Assembly (NCBI GenBank): GCA_009829735.1 | Contig: CM020619.1 | Location: 13,259,777 to 13,323,776, forward strand | DNA length: 64,000 nt | Source: Pyropia yezoensis | Lineage: Eukaryota; Rhodophyta; Bangiophyceae; Bangiales; Bangiaceae | Direction: 5' to 3' | In this document: piece after piece, positions 42,428-54,429 of the stretch | Position numbering within the stretch: position 1 is the stretch's first letter | How the letters are laid out: each line of letters begins with the position of its first letter | Position numbers and translations under genes: made by a program | The notes under the pieces: model-generated | Seen by the model: only the letters and a program-made list of their open reading frames with translations | The model's database searches: none | What the model was told of the DNA's origin: nothing

Positions 42428-44875
42428 ATGTCCTATCCCCAGGTGCTTGAAGAGGAGGACGACCTCCTGATCGGGGAGGAGATGGAGGACGACGCGCCTG
42501 TCGGTCCCGACGCCGCGCGTTACGGGGTGAGCTCGTCTGACGACGACGGGCCTGCGGTGTCCGTCCGTCTGTCGGCCGGAGGACTGTCGTCCGTGTGCAG
42601 CGGCACGACGGTGCCGTCGGCCGGAGGTCAACCCGGCGGTCAACCGCGCGTGGCGGCTTCTACCCCCTCTCTGCCGGCTGCCCGGATGGGGCCTGGTGCC
42701 GGTGCCGGCTCACCGCAGGTACCTCAAGATGGTCCGCCCTGCGGCGGAGGTGGCGACCCGCAGCCGACTCCGGCTGGTCAAGGTGGTCCGGGTGTCCGGG
42801 CGGTGACTCCTCGAGGCGGTCCCGACGTTGACGCGGGTGGTGGTGGCGGTGCGACACCCGGTGCGGCGGGTCAAGACGGTGCGGGTGTCCGCACGGCCGG
42901 GGCTCCGGCTCCGGAGGCTGTCCAAGTGCCTTCCCCTTCCGAGGCGGGGGCTACGCCGACGGGTGATGCCGGCGCCGGTGCCGTACCTGCGGTGCCGCGG
43001 GCGTCGAGCGGTCAAGACGCTCCTTCTCCCATGGCGGTTGACACCGGGAGTTACTCTGGGCGGGCGCCCGCCCTTCTTCTTCCTCCTCGGCCTCGTCCAT
43101 CTCCGACGTCGGCCCCTCTGCCGGTGGTGCGTCCCCCGGCGCCCCCGATTCTTCCTGGTCCTGCCCGGGTTGCCCCGTTGGGTGGCGGCGTCGCCGTGGC
43201 GGCGGGTCAACCCGCCATGTCGGTGTCCGACTTGGTGGCTCGGGTTCGAGGCCTCACGGTGCAAGAGTCGATGGAGTCCGATGGGCGTATGCGGGTGGAC
43301 TTCCACCTGGTGCATCCCCGTGGAGAATCCTCCCGGCGCGTCAAGGTGGACCCGTGCTGGGAGCGGGAGTTGGTGCGGCTGGTCAACCAGCCGAACGCGG
43401 TCCGGGTGGAACACCATTGGATCCTGAGTCAGCCGGACGACCGGCATGCGCAGCTCTGGCGCACCCGGGTGGGACGGGGTGAGGTCTACCTCGACCCCAA
43501 CTTCGGGGTCTGCGACTTGATTGCCCCCGCGTTGCCGCGGGAGATTGACTACCCGGCTAGTGCTCGGGGGATTGCGGCGGCGGCGGAGCCGGTTGCGTTT
43601 GGGGAGACGGTGAGCCGTACCGGTCGGTATCCCGACTTTGACTACTACCCGGGGGTACCCCCGTATCTGTCGTTGACGGCTCCCTACCCGCCCATGGCGG
43701 GGTTGAAGTCGGCGTCGAGTTGGCGACGTAACCATGGTGTCATGGCGGATGCGTTCCGCACGGATATAACGTGTGCGTTGCAGACCGGCAACGGTCGTGC
43801 GCCGGTATACACTCCCGTGCGCCCGCCGCTATGGCAGGAGGGGTGGGAACCCGCCCCTGCTTTCCGGTTTGACACCGGCTCCTGTCTTCGCTACTTCGGG
43901 AGTGTGTTGGCCTCGCGACCGGTCCACCCGTTGCAGGGTACCTTCACCCTTGAGGTTACCCTCGGGCAGGCTTCATCCTTCTTGCTGTCCGTCCGCCGGC
44001 AGGGTCGTCTGTTTCATCTTCCGACGGGTGTCCGTCGGCACATCGCGCAGTTGGGCGTGGATCTGATAGCTGCCAAGACCGGGTTGGCCCGGGAGTTCGA
44101 AGCCCTGCTGGCTGTTCACGATGCCGTGAACTGGGCTGGGGTGTTGGCCCTTCCCCCGTACCGGGACCCGCAGGCTGGGGCTTCCCCCTTGCCTCGTCAC
44201 TCGTTGCGTGTCCGGCGTACTCAGCCGGGTGAGCCTAGTTGCCATGGGTGGGCGTCCACCGAGGCTGTTGCTGACCTGGGTATTCCCATGGTTATCCATG
44301 ACCCTCTTCAGGTCCTTGCTCCGTGGTTCGGTAACCCGATGCCGGCGGCGGTTGGCCGTCGTCCCCGAGAGTGGGGCTCTGTGGGTGGGGAGCGTGAGGT
44401 GTCCCGTCGTCGGGCGGAGTACCGCCGTGGTTACGGTGGAGCCCCTTCGGTAGGGTCCTACCGGGCCTCGTATCAAGTGCCACCGGCTCCGGTGGTAGCC
44501 GTGTCGGCTCCTGTGGCTCCTCTGGCTGCGCCAGTGTCACCTCCCGCCCCTGTCCTACATGACGGGGGTCCCCGTCTCTGGTATGAGGGCGTTGACGCCC
44601 TTGTTACCCGCGCAATGCGTGGGGATCTCTCTGTTAGCTGGGGGGATATCCCCCCAGGTGCTGCGCTGGTTGGGTCCGCGCGTTGCTTCGGTGGCGTGCT
44701 GGACCGCCTCCAGACAGCTCTGGAGGACGTGGAGGCTGGCCGCAGCACCCTCGTCCAGCTATGCACCGAGGTAACTCGGGTGGTCGACCGTCGTGACGTT
44801 GCCGACCGGTGGAGCACGGAGGTCTACGCGCTTACGCGTGAGTGGCCTCCCTCGGGCAGTGGGTCTACCCACTGA
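42428..44875 (+). CDS. Opposite-strand ORF of the inner type-1 element (815 aa)
   Basis: Same position, length and start context as the ORF at 35686-38133, about 98% identical in protein. The gag and pol of this same element have single-base frame breaks, whereas this ORF is intact. The differences cluster in the disordered part (around residues 170-190) and near the C-terminus; the central region has only four or five changes. Its leader (41856-42427) is also conserved and carries several hairpins such as ccaccaggtgcctggtgg. Confidence 0.75.
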   Translation: MSYPQVLEEEDDLLIGEEMEDDAPVGPDAARYGVSSSDDDGPAVSVRLSAGGLSSVCSGTTVPSAGGQPGGQPRVAASTPSLPAARMGPGAGAGSPQVPQDGPPCGGGGDPQPTPAGQGGPGVRAVTPRGGPDVDAGGGGGATPGAAGQDGAGVRTAGAPAPEAVQVPSPSEAGATPTGDAGAGAVPAVPRASSGQDAPSPMAVDTGSYSGRAPALLLPPRPRPSPTSAPLPVVRPPAPPILPGPARVAPLGGGVAVAAGQPAMSVSDLVARVRGLTVQESMESDGRMRVDFHLVHPRGESSRRVKVDPCWERELVRLVNQPNAVRVEHHWILSQPDDRHAQLWRTRVGRGEVYLDPNFGVCDLIAPALPREIDYPASARGIAAAAEPVAFGETVSRTGRYPDFDYYPGVPPYLSLTAPYPPMAGLKSASSWRRNHGVMADAFRTDITCALQTGNGRAPVYTPVRPPLWQEGWEPAPAFRFDTGSCLRYFGSVLASRPVHPLQGTFTLEVTLGQASSFLLSVRRQGRLFHLPTGVRRHIAQLGVDLIAAKTGLAREFEALLAVHDAVNWAGVLALPPYRDPQAGASPLPRHSLRVRRTQPGEPSCHGWASTEAVADLGIPMVIHDPLQVLAPWFGNPMPAAVGRRPREWGSVGGEREVSRRRAEYRRGYGGAPSVGSYRASYQVPPAPVVAVSAPVAPLAAPVSPPAPVLHDGGPRLWYEGVDALVTRAMRGDLSVSWGDIPPGAALVGSARCFGGVLDRLQTALEDVEAGRSTLVQLCTEVTRVVDRRDVADRWSTEVYALTREWPPSGSGSTH

Positions 44876-45354
44876 GGAGTGCTATTGTTTGTGCGGGAGA
44901 GGGCCCCGGCAACCCTTATGGTAGCCGGGTAGTAGTGAGTATAAACTCATCCCCCGCTGGGGGCATTGCTTGCCTCTGTTTGCTGCCCTGGGGAGTACCC
45001 CTTCTGGCTCAGTGGTGCCTTGCCTCCCGTCCAACTTCTTCCGGTTGGTTCATGCTTGGGGAGGTTATCCTCCCTCACTTTGTGTCTTGGCTTTGGGAGG
45101 TCATCCTCCCGTGTAAGCCCCCTAGTTACTTCGATATTATCGAGGTTAGCCTTTACCTTTAAGTTAACTTATTAAGGTTCAGGTTTTACTTAGTTACCTA
45201 AGCTTAGCTCTACTTAGTTACCTAAGCTTGGTTCGACTTAGAAACCTAAGTCTGATTTGACTTAGAAACCTAAGTCTGCCGTAACCATGTCACACCCTAC
45301 TTAGTAGGTATAAGCCTCACCCCCCAACAGCCGATGTCGGTGTCGGTTGGGTTG
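44876..45354. promoter_or_regulatory. Convergent 3' region of the inner element, tandem hairpins
   Basis: Equivalent to 38134-38611: two gggaggttatcctccc-type hairpins, one with a changed loop and one with a changed stem base, then the four acttag...ctaag hairpins at about 45187-45282. Confidence 0.5.
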
Positions 45355-48300
45355 TTACAGTAGGCGTCGTCGCCTCATGTAAGGCATGAGGAGTTGGCGG
45401 GGTATATTCGCCGCCTGTTCCCAGGTGGGTGAGTCGTATCCGACCCACATAACCTTCACGTACCAGGGTCCTGGTAGGTTCGGGTCGGTGTGTCCGACCA
45501 CGCTCTCTACTTGGTATGGAATCCCATCCGGTCCCACCGGGTCATCCGACCGGTGGGTTGTAAGGGCTTCATGTAGCAACCCAGCCGGTACCGGCTGAGG
45601 CTGTTCCGGCTTCGGAGCAGGTGTGACATCATTCATACTGATGCGTTGGATCTCCGTATCGGAGTGTAAGATAACAGAGTGGTCATCTCTGTGGAGGATC
45701 TGGTACGGTCCCTTGACCGGTTGCATAAGCTTGTTCCCTCGGAACTTCTGGTGTCTGATATAGACCCAGTCACCTGTTACCAGGGTTGCGTTGCGCACCC
45801 GTAGTCGGGCGTCGAAGTTCTTCTTATACCGAAGTTGTGTTCTGTCAAGGGCACCCTTGAGCTTAGGAATCATCCACGATAGCTTGGCCAACCAAGCTAG
45901 GTGGATGCGTTCGGCGGGTCGGCCCTTCGGTGTATCATACCGAGTGCACCTGCCGGGTGGCAGCGTCAGGTTACCGACGCCTAGTGGCATGACCCACTCC
46001 AGCGGAGCAATGTTTGTGCTCCGATGTGGCCTGGCATTGTATGCCAGGGTGAGTACGGACAGAAGCCTGTCCCAAGTGTTCGTGTGCTCGGCCACGTAGC
46101 ACTGTAGCATCTTTACGATGGTGCGGTTGAACCGCTCCACCTGCCCGTTGGACTGCGGGTGGTAGTCGGATGCCCGACGTGGTTCGATACCGAACATGCC
46201 CAGGACCTTAGTGCAGAATGCCGACGTAAGGTTTGCTCCGTTATCGGAGAGGAGTTGCTTCATGACTCCGTATGCACTGATCCAGTGGTCAACCACTGCG
46301 TTCATGATCGTGTATGCCGTATCATTCGGGATGGCTGCCGCTCTTGACAGCTTAGTGAAGCGGTCAGACATGACCAGGATGTACCTGTTCCCTTCTTCCG
46401 TTATCGGAAGTGGCCCGAGTATGTCGATAGCGACTTGCTCGTTTGGCCCATCAGGTGGGAATAGCTTCATGGCAGACGCCCGCCTATGTAGACTCATGCG
46501 GTTACGTGCACAGGGGTGGCATCCCCGCACGTGGTCGACTACGTCGACGGCCATTGCTGGCCAGTAGAAGAACCTTCGCATTGCTGCGAACATACGTGAA
46601 CCCCCCGGGTGTCCGGCTGTAGGGTTCTCATGTTCTCGTTTCATGACGGCTTGCCGTAAGGACACGGGAACCACGACTTGATGTCGTCCATCGGCGGGTG
46701 CCCGCCGGTATAGGAGTCCGTCTTCGTTCTCGGAGAAGATGCCGGCCGTACCGGCCAGGAGGTTAGCACGATGACGTCTACAGTCATCGTCGTTGGCCTG
46801 TGCCTCGCGGAAGTCCGCGAGGGTCAATGGGCACGCAAGGTGTGCCATGGTATGGTCCACCATACCTTGGGTAGCGTTACCCACCATGCAGACCGGTACC
46901 ACCGGGATGTCCTCGTCCACCGGGCGGGTATCCCCGCTCGGGGTGTCGAGTCGAGACAACGCGTCTCCGAGGTGGTGGGTTGACCCAGCCTTATACACCG
47001 TGCGGTAGTCGTGCTCGGCCATCTTCAGCCTCCATCGGGCTAGCCTCCCATGGCTATCGGAATCCTTGTCACCAAGGTTGAGGAGCCATCGTAGGGGTTC
47101 GTGGTCGGACCTCACGATGAACCTGGAGCCCTCCAGGTATGGACGGAGCAGTTGCACTGCCCATATAACTCCGAGGCATTCACGCTCGGTGGCACTATAG
47201 TTCCGCTCAGCCGGGTTGAGTGTCCGGCTGAAGTACCCTACCGGACGTAGGTCCGGGATAACGTTATCGGTACCGATCAACGTCTCTCCCTGTAACAGGG
47301 TGCATCCCACTTGTGTATCACACGCATCGACATCGATGACGAAGGTACCCCGTCTATGCGGTAACGCAAGGACGGGTGGGGCTAGTAGGGCTCGCTTCAG
47401 CGACTCGAATGCCTCCTCTTCGCTAGGCGAAGGGGGTTGGAGTACCTTGGGTAAGGTACTGCTCGTAAGAACCGTTAACGGTTTAGCTATCCGAGCGAAG
47501 TCCTTGACGAACCGTCGGTATACATTGCACATTCCCAGAAAGCTCTTGAGCTGCGTCTGGGTGTTAGGGAACCGGGCATCCCGGAGTGCCCGGGTATTGG
47601 CTTCGAGTACCCCTAGTTTACCAGGGGTTATCTGGTGGCCCAGATATTCGACCGTCTGTTGGAAGAAGGCGCACTTCTTCAGACGCAGGGTTACCCCGGC
47701 GTTCCTCAAGGGGTGAGTACCTCGTCAACATGTTGTACATGGTCATCCATGTTACGCGAGAAGACGATGACGTCATCGAGGTACACTAGGCAGTTACGCC
47801 ACTTCACCCCAGACAGTATGATGTCGATAGCCCGCTGGAATGTAGCGGGGGCGTTGGACAATCCGAAGGGCATCCTTAGGAACTCGTACACTCCACTGTG
47901 ACAGACGAATGCCGTCTTGGGGATATCCTCGTCCGCCACCGGGATCTGCCAGTATCCGGCATTGCAGTCGATGGTGGTAAACACCGTAGCCTCCCCCAGG
48001 GAGTCGATGCATTCATCCATCCTTGGTAAAGGGTATGAGTCCTTCTTGGTAACCAAGTTGAGGCGTCGATAATCGATGCAAAACCGAGGGGTTTGATCCT
48101 TCTTCGGCACAATAACGACTGGGGCACCCCATTCCGACATCGAAGGTCGGATCACCTTAGCTTCACTCATCCTCTTCACTTCTCCATCAACGATCTCTCG
48201 TTGCATAGGTCCCGCTCGGTGCGGTTGTGAGCGGGCGGGTCGTGCGCCTGGTACCAGGTCTATACGATGTTGGGTTGCCCCAATGGTCCCCAGGGCCCCG

Positions 48301-49541
48301 CCTGTCCACATAACGTCATGCTTTCTTAGCATCCGTCGTACCCCTTCGGCTACCGAAGGGGGAAGGTGGTCGAGGTCAGCCTCGGCCAGTGCCTTCAAGG
48401 CCTCTTGGTCCTTTGGCGGCAGGTCCGCCGGAGCCGCCGATGGGTTAGGCTTCCCGTCATCGGGTTGCTGTCGCTCGGTGGTCTCGGCGACCGCCAGTAC
48501 TTCAAGTGGTTCCACTTGACCTTCCTTATCAGGGGTAAGGATATCTCCTTCGTAGAGTTCGGCAATCCCGAGGATAGTTCCCTTCGGGAGGGTGACTGCC
48601 TTACGGCGATAGTTCGCCATCACTAGGAGGGACGACCCTCCTGCTGGGAGGTCTATGAGACCGTTGGCCATGGTCAACCCATGGCGCTTGTACGTCCGTA
48701 GGTTGGACTGGACTCTGCAGATGCCTGCGAGGTCGCAGTTAACCGGGAGGACTGTCTCTGACAACGGCTCAAAGCGAGTTCGCTTGGCCAACCGAAGTGT
48801 CTTCGGCTCGATGCTTGCGTACACCTCAGCCACGTTAACGTGGCTTCCTTGTAGCGTCAGGTCCCTGACGATAGCCGTGTGTCCTCGCTTCGTCCCGTCG
48901 GCTTCTTGAAGCTCGACGGTCCTCCGGCCTGGCCGGATTGCATCAACGTGAACGTTGATGAAGGTGCACCCCAGTATGCAGGGCACCGATAGCGTTTCAC
49001 ATACCAGGAAGTCAACTTCCGTGGTGAGATCCCCGATGGTAACCTGCAGCGACATCGCTGCGGTCGTACGAATGAGTCGACCATTCGCGTCCTTGATGGT
49101 GGGTCCCCGAGTCACTCTGACTCGTGGAAGCCACTTGTCCGGGAGGGTATCCTTCCGGATAAGGTTGGGTCCAGCCCCTGTGTCCAGTACAGGGTAGTAC
49201 GATCGTGTCGACTGGGGGTCAACCCCCAGTGTGGCTGATACCTTGAAGTTCTCCAAGGTAAACAACACATGTCCTACACCGATATCCGGTGTAGCTCGGG
49301 CATCCTGAACAGGGCCCTTGTCTGGTTCAACGTGAAGGGGCTTCCCGTCCTCTCCTCCCAACCTCGGAGGTTGGTCATCAATCCCCTGACGCCGTGTCGT
49401 CGGGGCCGGAAGGTGTACCCGGGGGTTGATGCGGCGTCGGCTCAACCGCGCTCTCCGTGGGGCTTTCCCCGCGGTACTCCGGGGTGGCTTGCTTGGGTGA
49501 CCCCAGCGCCCCCCGGTCATCCTTCCTCTTACTCGTTTCCC
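45355..49541 (-). pseudogene. Type-1 pol of the inner element (protease to chromodomain), one frameshift
   Basis: Pol begins by -1 frameshifting at 49535-49541 and runs through an aspartic protease (VLDTGAGPNLI), RT with CLVYLDDVIVFS, RNase H, integrase and chromodomain to 45355. Near 47708 the sequence has caaggggtg where the outer copy has caagagggtg; this one-base loss splits the frame just after the RT palm. With that base absent the polyprotein would end early, so the copy is inactive unless it is a sequencing error. All other catalytic motifs match the outer copy. Confidence 0.85.
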
Positions 49542-51711
49542 GCCCTTGGTAGGGTGCTGTCCGCCGGGACATCCGGCTGAGGAGGTGCCCCCTCGACGGC
49601 CAGTACTCCACCTGGAGCTGGCTGCCTACCCGGTGCGGGTCCGGGTGCTCGGGCGGGATACCCCCCGGTGGATGCCTTGCGTTGCGCCGCTGCCCGCCGA
49701 GACTCCTCGGGGATGAGTGGGCAGGAAGACACCCAGTGCTGGGGATCCCCACACAACATACATCCGGACGTGCCGGTCCCCCCTTGAGGTCGCATCGGGG
49801 TAGCCCCGTAGCTACGGTTGCCTCCCTCGGGCGCCCGAGTGCCTGCTCCCTGGTAGGCCTTGGGTCCTTGGGTCAACCGGAACATGGACTCCCCCAACCG
49901 GTTGGGTCGGCCCGCAATCTGCGGGGGTGCCTCCGTGCGCACCGCCCATGTTGGCAAGGGTTGGTGAGGGTTACCCGTCACCGGGGAGTACCCCGTAGTC
50001 CGCACATACGGGACGCGCCGTCCCGTTCCTTCGTTGACCTGGAACTGGGTTCCAGCCGGGGCGATGTACGCTACCGTACCATGTTCATCAATCACCGGCG
50101 TCGCCGGTAGCAACAGGTGGCCCTGTTGGTCGACTAGAGGGTCACCCTCACCAATAGGGGTATGTTCGGTCGCCACCAGTACTGGTGCGGCCTTACGTTC
50201 CACCTTCTCTTGCCTCGGTACCGGGGTAAGACTGGGCTTGCCTCCCTCACCCTTGGGCTTCGGGGCCAAGGCACACTCCGGGTGTAGAACCCGGTAGGCG
50301 TCCCCTAGGGACTTGCACATATGCATCAGTCGACTGAAGTTCGTCCGTGCCGTGTTGGCGCCCCGTGCGGATATCCGCACGTAGTTGGGTACTCCTGCGA
50401 ACAGGATGGCCCGTAGCTCCCCTTCTCCGAGAAGCTTCCCCAGCTCGTAGTCGAGCTCTTGGATCCGGCGTCCAAACATCTCCTCATCCTCCCAGGACTG
50501 GGCGGTGGCAGTGCGAAGGGCCCGATAGTGGTCCTCGCACTTGTCCTCACTGAGGTAGCTGCTCAGCAGCTCCTTCAATATCCCACGGTAATCCATGGGG
50601 GTGGCCGCGACCCTCATTCCCGGCATCGGGGATGCCTGGCGAAGAATGCCTCGCACCCGTTCATCAACAAAGAACGGGAGGATCTCCAGAGCCAGCCCCT
50701 CGTTAACGAGCGCCTTGTCGCGGCTGCCTTGAAGCTAGTCAAGAAGCCGATGACTGCCAACGGGCGTCCGTTCGGCCCCCCGAACATAGGGACTCCCTTC
50801 ATAAGGGTCTGCATAGAGCGGATCGCCCGATGCGACGTATTACGCATCGATTCCGATACGGTGGTAGAGCGGTCCTCCAAACGATAACGTTCCGGAGTAA
50901 GAACCGACCGGAAGACCTCGTTGACGATCTCCGTGTCAGCGTCCTGGATATCCAGTCGCTTAGCCAGTTGATGAGCGAACTCATCGGACTCCATCCGCTT
51001 CAGTAGGCTCGCAGTTACCTGCGCGGTCATAGCTTCCACCACTGAAGATGGTACTTCAGGCGTCGGCACCTCGGGAACCCGAGTTGCCGGGCCTCCTTCG
51101 TCGTGGGGGTACTGCGAGAGGGTACCCCCTCCCCCAATAACCGACTCTCCCCCGGCGTACGTATCTGCCGGGTCGTGTCCGCGGAGTCCGCTTCGGGTGC
51201 TCCGAGCGTATCGCTCCGTGTGACTCCGTTCCAACTCTGCCGACGAGTCGGACCCATACCCCATTGTGTCCGGGGGTTGTCCAGGAGTAGCAACCCTGGG
51301 ATTGACCCTGGTGGACTCCGAAAGTAGTCCGGCCGGTTCGAACCGTACCGGTGTGGGAGGAACACGACGGGGTCCCGTCGTGTGCCGTGTTGACATCAAC
51401 ACTGCCATTGCGTCCTCCGTCCGATCTTGACGGGCGTCGAGCCCGGAAAACCGGGCCTCGATGCGGGCCAATGATGCCATCAGGGAATCCCCTGGTGAAG
51501 GAGGCGGCGGAGTGAGGTCGGTCGACGACAGTTGAGGCGGGCCCCCGCCTCCTGCCGTCCGAGCCGTGCCAAACGTCGATCCGGCACCGGAAAGCATTGG
51601 AGTCTCAATGTTATCGATCGGGTTCCCGATCCCGGTTCCCGTAGTCACCTCCGGGGTCGGCGTCGACGCCGATCCGTCATCTTGAACGTTCCCCGTCTCT
51701 TGGGTAGACAT
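49529..51711 (-). pseudogene. Type-1 gag of the inner element, one frameshift
   Basis: From the ATG at 51711 the protein starts MSTQETGN and has a disordered, Thr/Pro-rich N-terminal region, then an alpha-helical capsid-like region, and near the end a CCHC zinc knuckle (CMLCGDPQHWVSSC) and a Pro-rich tail. The frame changes near 50740 by one missing base: the plus-one frame carries on the helical region without loss. The 5' part also occurs at 63491-64000, which ends before the break. Gag ends at 49529 with AAC GAG TAA. Confidence 0.8.
49535..49541 (-). promoter_or_regulatory. Slippery heptamer GGGAAAC for gag-pol -1 frameshifting (type 1)
   Basis: In the gag frame it is read as G GGA AAC, followed by GAG TAA. 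Slipping back one base enters exactly the frame of pol, which is open from here on. It has the X XXY YYZ form known from retroviral -1 sites. Confidence 0.75.
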
Positions 51712-51917
51712 GGTCACAATCAGTCAACCGACGTATCAATCACCACGAACAAGAGAGCGAGGGGGTAGATTGGGGAGAGTACAGTAGATCACAGTCAAAG
51801 GTAAAAACTCAACACAATCGATCAGGTCGCAACACCACGAGTACAAGAAAAGGACCGGATCCCTATCCGTGTGCCAGGGCCGAAGACGGCGTCACCACAA
51901 GGGTGACGGAAACCCGT

Positions 51918-51935
51918 CCCCTGCTGCTCCACCAA
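51918..51935 (-). promoter_or_regulatory. Primer-binding site of the inner type-1 element
   Basis: On the element strand ttggtggagcagcagggg directly follows the 5' LTR. It would pair with a tRNA 3' end reading CTGCTCCACCA. The same 18 bases follow the LTRs at 59307 and 63265. Confidence 0.7.
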
Positions 51936-52297
51936 TGTAGCACAATAGGAATCCGTCGCACGTCCACTCTCAGGGAACACTCACCAAGGGGGATCGGCAC
52001 CAACGTCACCGGGAGGCCAAGGTTGCTGTCCTTGGAGCGCAAGCCACGGGACCAAGATGGGAGCCCAAATGGGAGGGATTTGTTGTTCTACCTTGGCCGG
52101 CGGTGGATTCGCCACCGGCCCCCTCGTTATAAACCCTCGGAGACACTACTAACTACCCTCCACCCCAAGATGCACGTCCCTCTGGTCATACGTAACTTAT
52201 AGATACCGTGACCAGTCGGACTCTCAAATTGGAAGTTAAGGATTAGAAGTAGCCCCCCTAATATTAGGGTCACAATACGGCCAACCATCGACGATTG
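51936..52297 (-). mobile_element. Type-1 LTR, 5' LTR of the inner element, with altered end
   Basis: It matches the other LTRs with a few differences (52079 a, 52173 c, one deletion near 52215) up to about 52288. The terminal attgctaca is replaced by cgacgattgcataca, which resembles pol sequence of the target. The expected 5-bp duplication is absent; instead cataggtcccgctcggt (17 bp) occurs on both sides of the element (41462-41478 and 52302-52318). Confidence 0.8.
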
Positions 52298-52301
52298 CAT
52301 A

Positions 52302-53524
52302 CATAGGTCCCGCTCGGTGCGGTTGTGAGCGGGCGGGTCGTGCGCCTGGTACCAGGTCTATACGATGTTGGGTTGCCCCAATGGTCCCCAAGGCCCCGCC
52401 TGTCCACATAACGTCATGCTTTCTTAGCATCCGTCGTACCCCTTCGGCTACCGAAGGGGGAAGGTGGTCGAGGTCAGCCTCGGCCAGTGCCTTCAAGGCC
52501 TCTTGGTCCTTTGGCGGCAGGTCCGCCGGAGCCGCCGATGGGTTAGGCTTCCCGTCATCGGGTTGCTGTCGCTCGGTGGTCTCGGCGACCGCCAGTACTT
52601 CAAGTGGTTCCACTTGACCTTCCTTATCAGGGGTAAGGATATCTCCTTCGTAGAGTTCGGCAATCCCGAGGATAGTTCCCTTCGGGAGGGTGACTGCCTT
52701 ACGGCGATAGTTCGCCATCACTAGGAGGGACGACCCTCCTGCTGGGAGGTCTATGAGACCGTTGGCCATGGTCAACCCATGGCGCTTGTACGTCCGTAGG
52801 TTGGACTGGACTCTGCAGATGCCTGCGAGGTCGCAGTTAACCGGGAGGACTGTCTCTGACAACGGCTCAAAGCGAGTTCGCTTGGCCAATCGAAGTGTCT
52901 TCGGCTCGACGCTTGCGTACACCTCAGCCACGTTAACGTGGCTTCCTTGTAGCGTCAGATCCCTGACGATAGCCGTGTGTCCTCGCTTCGTCCCGTCGGC
53001 TTCTTGAAGCTCGACGGTCCTCCGGCCTGGCCGGATTGCATCAACGTGAACGTTGATGAAGGTGCACCCCAGTACGCAGGGCACCGATAGCGTTTCACAT
53101 ACCAGGAAGTCAACTTCCGTGGTGAGATCCCCGATGGTAACCTGCAGCGACATCGCTGCGGTCGTACGAATGAAGTCGACCATTCGCGTCCTTGATGGTG
53201 GGTCCCGAGTCACTCTGACTCGTGGAAGCCACTTGTCCGGGAGGGTATCCTTCCGGATAAGGTTGGGTCCAGCCCCTGTATCCAGTACAGGGTAGTACGA
53301 TCGTGTCGACTGGGGGTCAACCCCCAGTGTGGCTGATACCTTGAAGTTCTCCAAGGTAAACAACACATGTCCTACACCGATATCCGGTGTAGCTCGGGCA
53401 TCCTGAACAGGGCCCTTGTCTGGTTCAACGTGACGGGGCTTCCCGTCCTCTCCTCCAAAACCTTGGAGGTTGGTCATCAATCCCCTGAGCCGTGTCGTCG
53501 GGGCCGGAAGGTGTACCCGGTGTT
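52302..53524 (-). pseudogene. Type-1 pol, protease part of the outer element, cut on both sides
   Basis: It corresponds to 48208-49436 of the inner copy: the aspartic protease with LDTGAG and the region up to the start of RT. It ends at the same pol position at which the fragment 38612-41478 begins, so the two are halves of one pol split by the inner element. Two compensating indels near 53175 and 53205 alter about ten residues after the protease core. Its upstream side runs into the gap. Confidence 0.85.
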
Positions 53525-54024
53525 NNNNNNNNNNNNNNNNNNNNNNNNNNNNNNNNNNNNNNNNNNNNNNNNNNNNNNNNNNNNNNNNNNNNNNNNNNNN
53601 NNNNNNNNNNNNNNNNNNNNNNNNNNNNNNNNNNNNNNNNNNNNNNNNNNNNNNNNNNNNNNNNNNNNNNNNNNNNNNNNNNNNNNNNNNNNNNNNNNNN
53701 NNNNNNNNNNNNNNNNNNNNNNNNNNNNNNNNNNNNNNNNNNNNNNNNNNNNNNNNNNNNNNNNNNNNNNNNNNNNNNNNNNNNNNNNNNNNNNNNNNNN
53801 NNNNNNNNNNNNNNNNNNNNNNNNNNNNNNNNNNNNNNNNNNNNNNNNNNNNNNNNNNNNNNNNNNNNNNNNNNNNNNNNNNNNNNNNNNNNNNNNNNNN
53901 NNNNNNNNNNNNNNNNNNNNNNNNNNNNNNNNNNNNNNNNNNNNNNNNNNNNNNNNNNNNNNNNNNNNNNNNNNNNNNNNNNNNNNNNNNNNNNNNNNNN
54001 NNNNNNNNNNNNNNNNNNNNNNNN
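53525..54024. other. Assembly gap, exactly 500 N
   Basis: A placeholder gap. The left side stops inside type-1 pol and the right side starts in unrelated GC-rich sequence. The retroelement structure suggests that the right contig is joined here in the wrong orientation. Confidence 0.95.
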
Positions 54025-54300
54025 GCCGGCGCAGGGCGGGGCGTCCGGGCAGTGTTGGCCAGCTGGCGCCCGCAGGGACGCTTGGCGGCCGCAGGCGACC
54101 ACGATCGCGTGATCCGCTCGTTGAATGTATGTACTTGATCCCGAAACAATGCGTGTGCCGAGCCCGGGATGGGGGCTGCGTGCAGATCATGGTTGGAAAA
54201 GAATGTAATTATGTCATGACATATGACCTGATGTTTAGATTAAACCACATATGAATATCGATATTAATTAATCGATTGTATTTTTCTGCACTTGGCCTCG
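54025..54300. other. Spacer with an A+T-rich patch
   Basis: After the gap the sequence turns A+T-rich at 54195-54295, with short palindromes (gtcatgacatatgac, atatcgatat, attaattaat). No gene is seen. Confidence 0.4.
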
Positions 54301-54429
54301 CTGCTGCAACGCCGTGCAGGGGTGGTCGCTGCAAGTAAGTAAGCAACCGTGGATGGAAGTAAGGTTGGGACCGTCTGTCACCATTGGAGCAGGGTTGCTC
54401 GATTGGATTCCCGTACCTGGACTCGAAGC

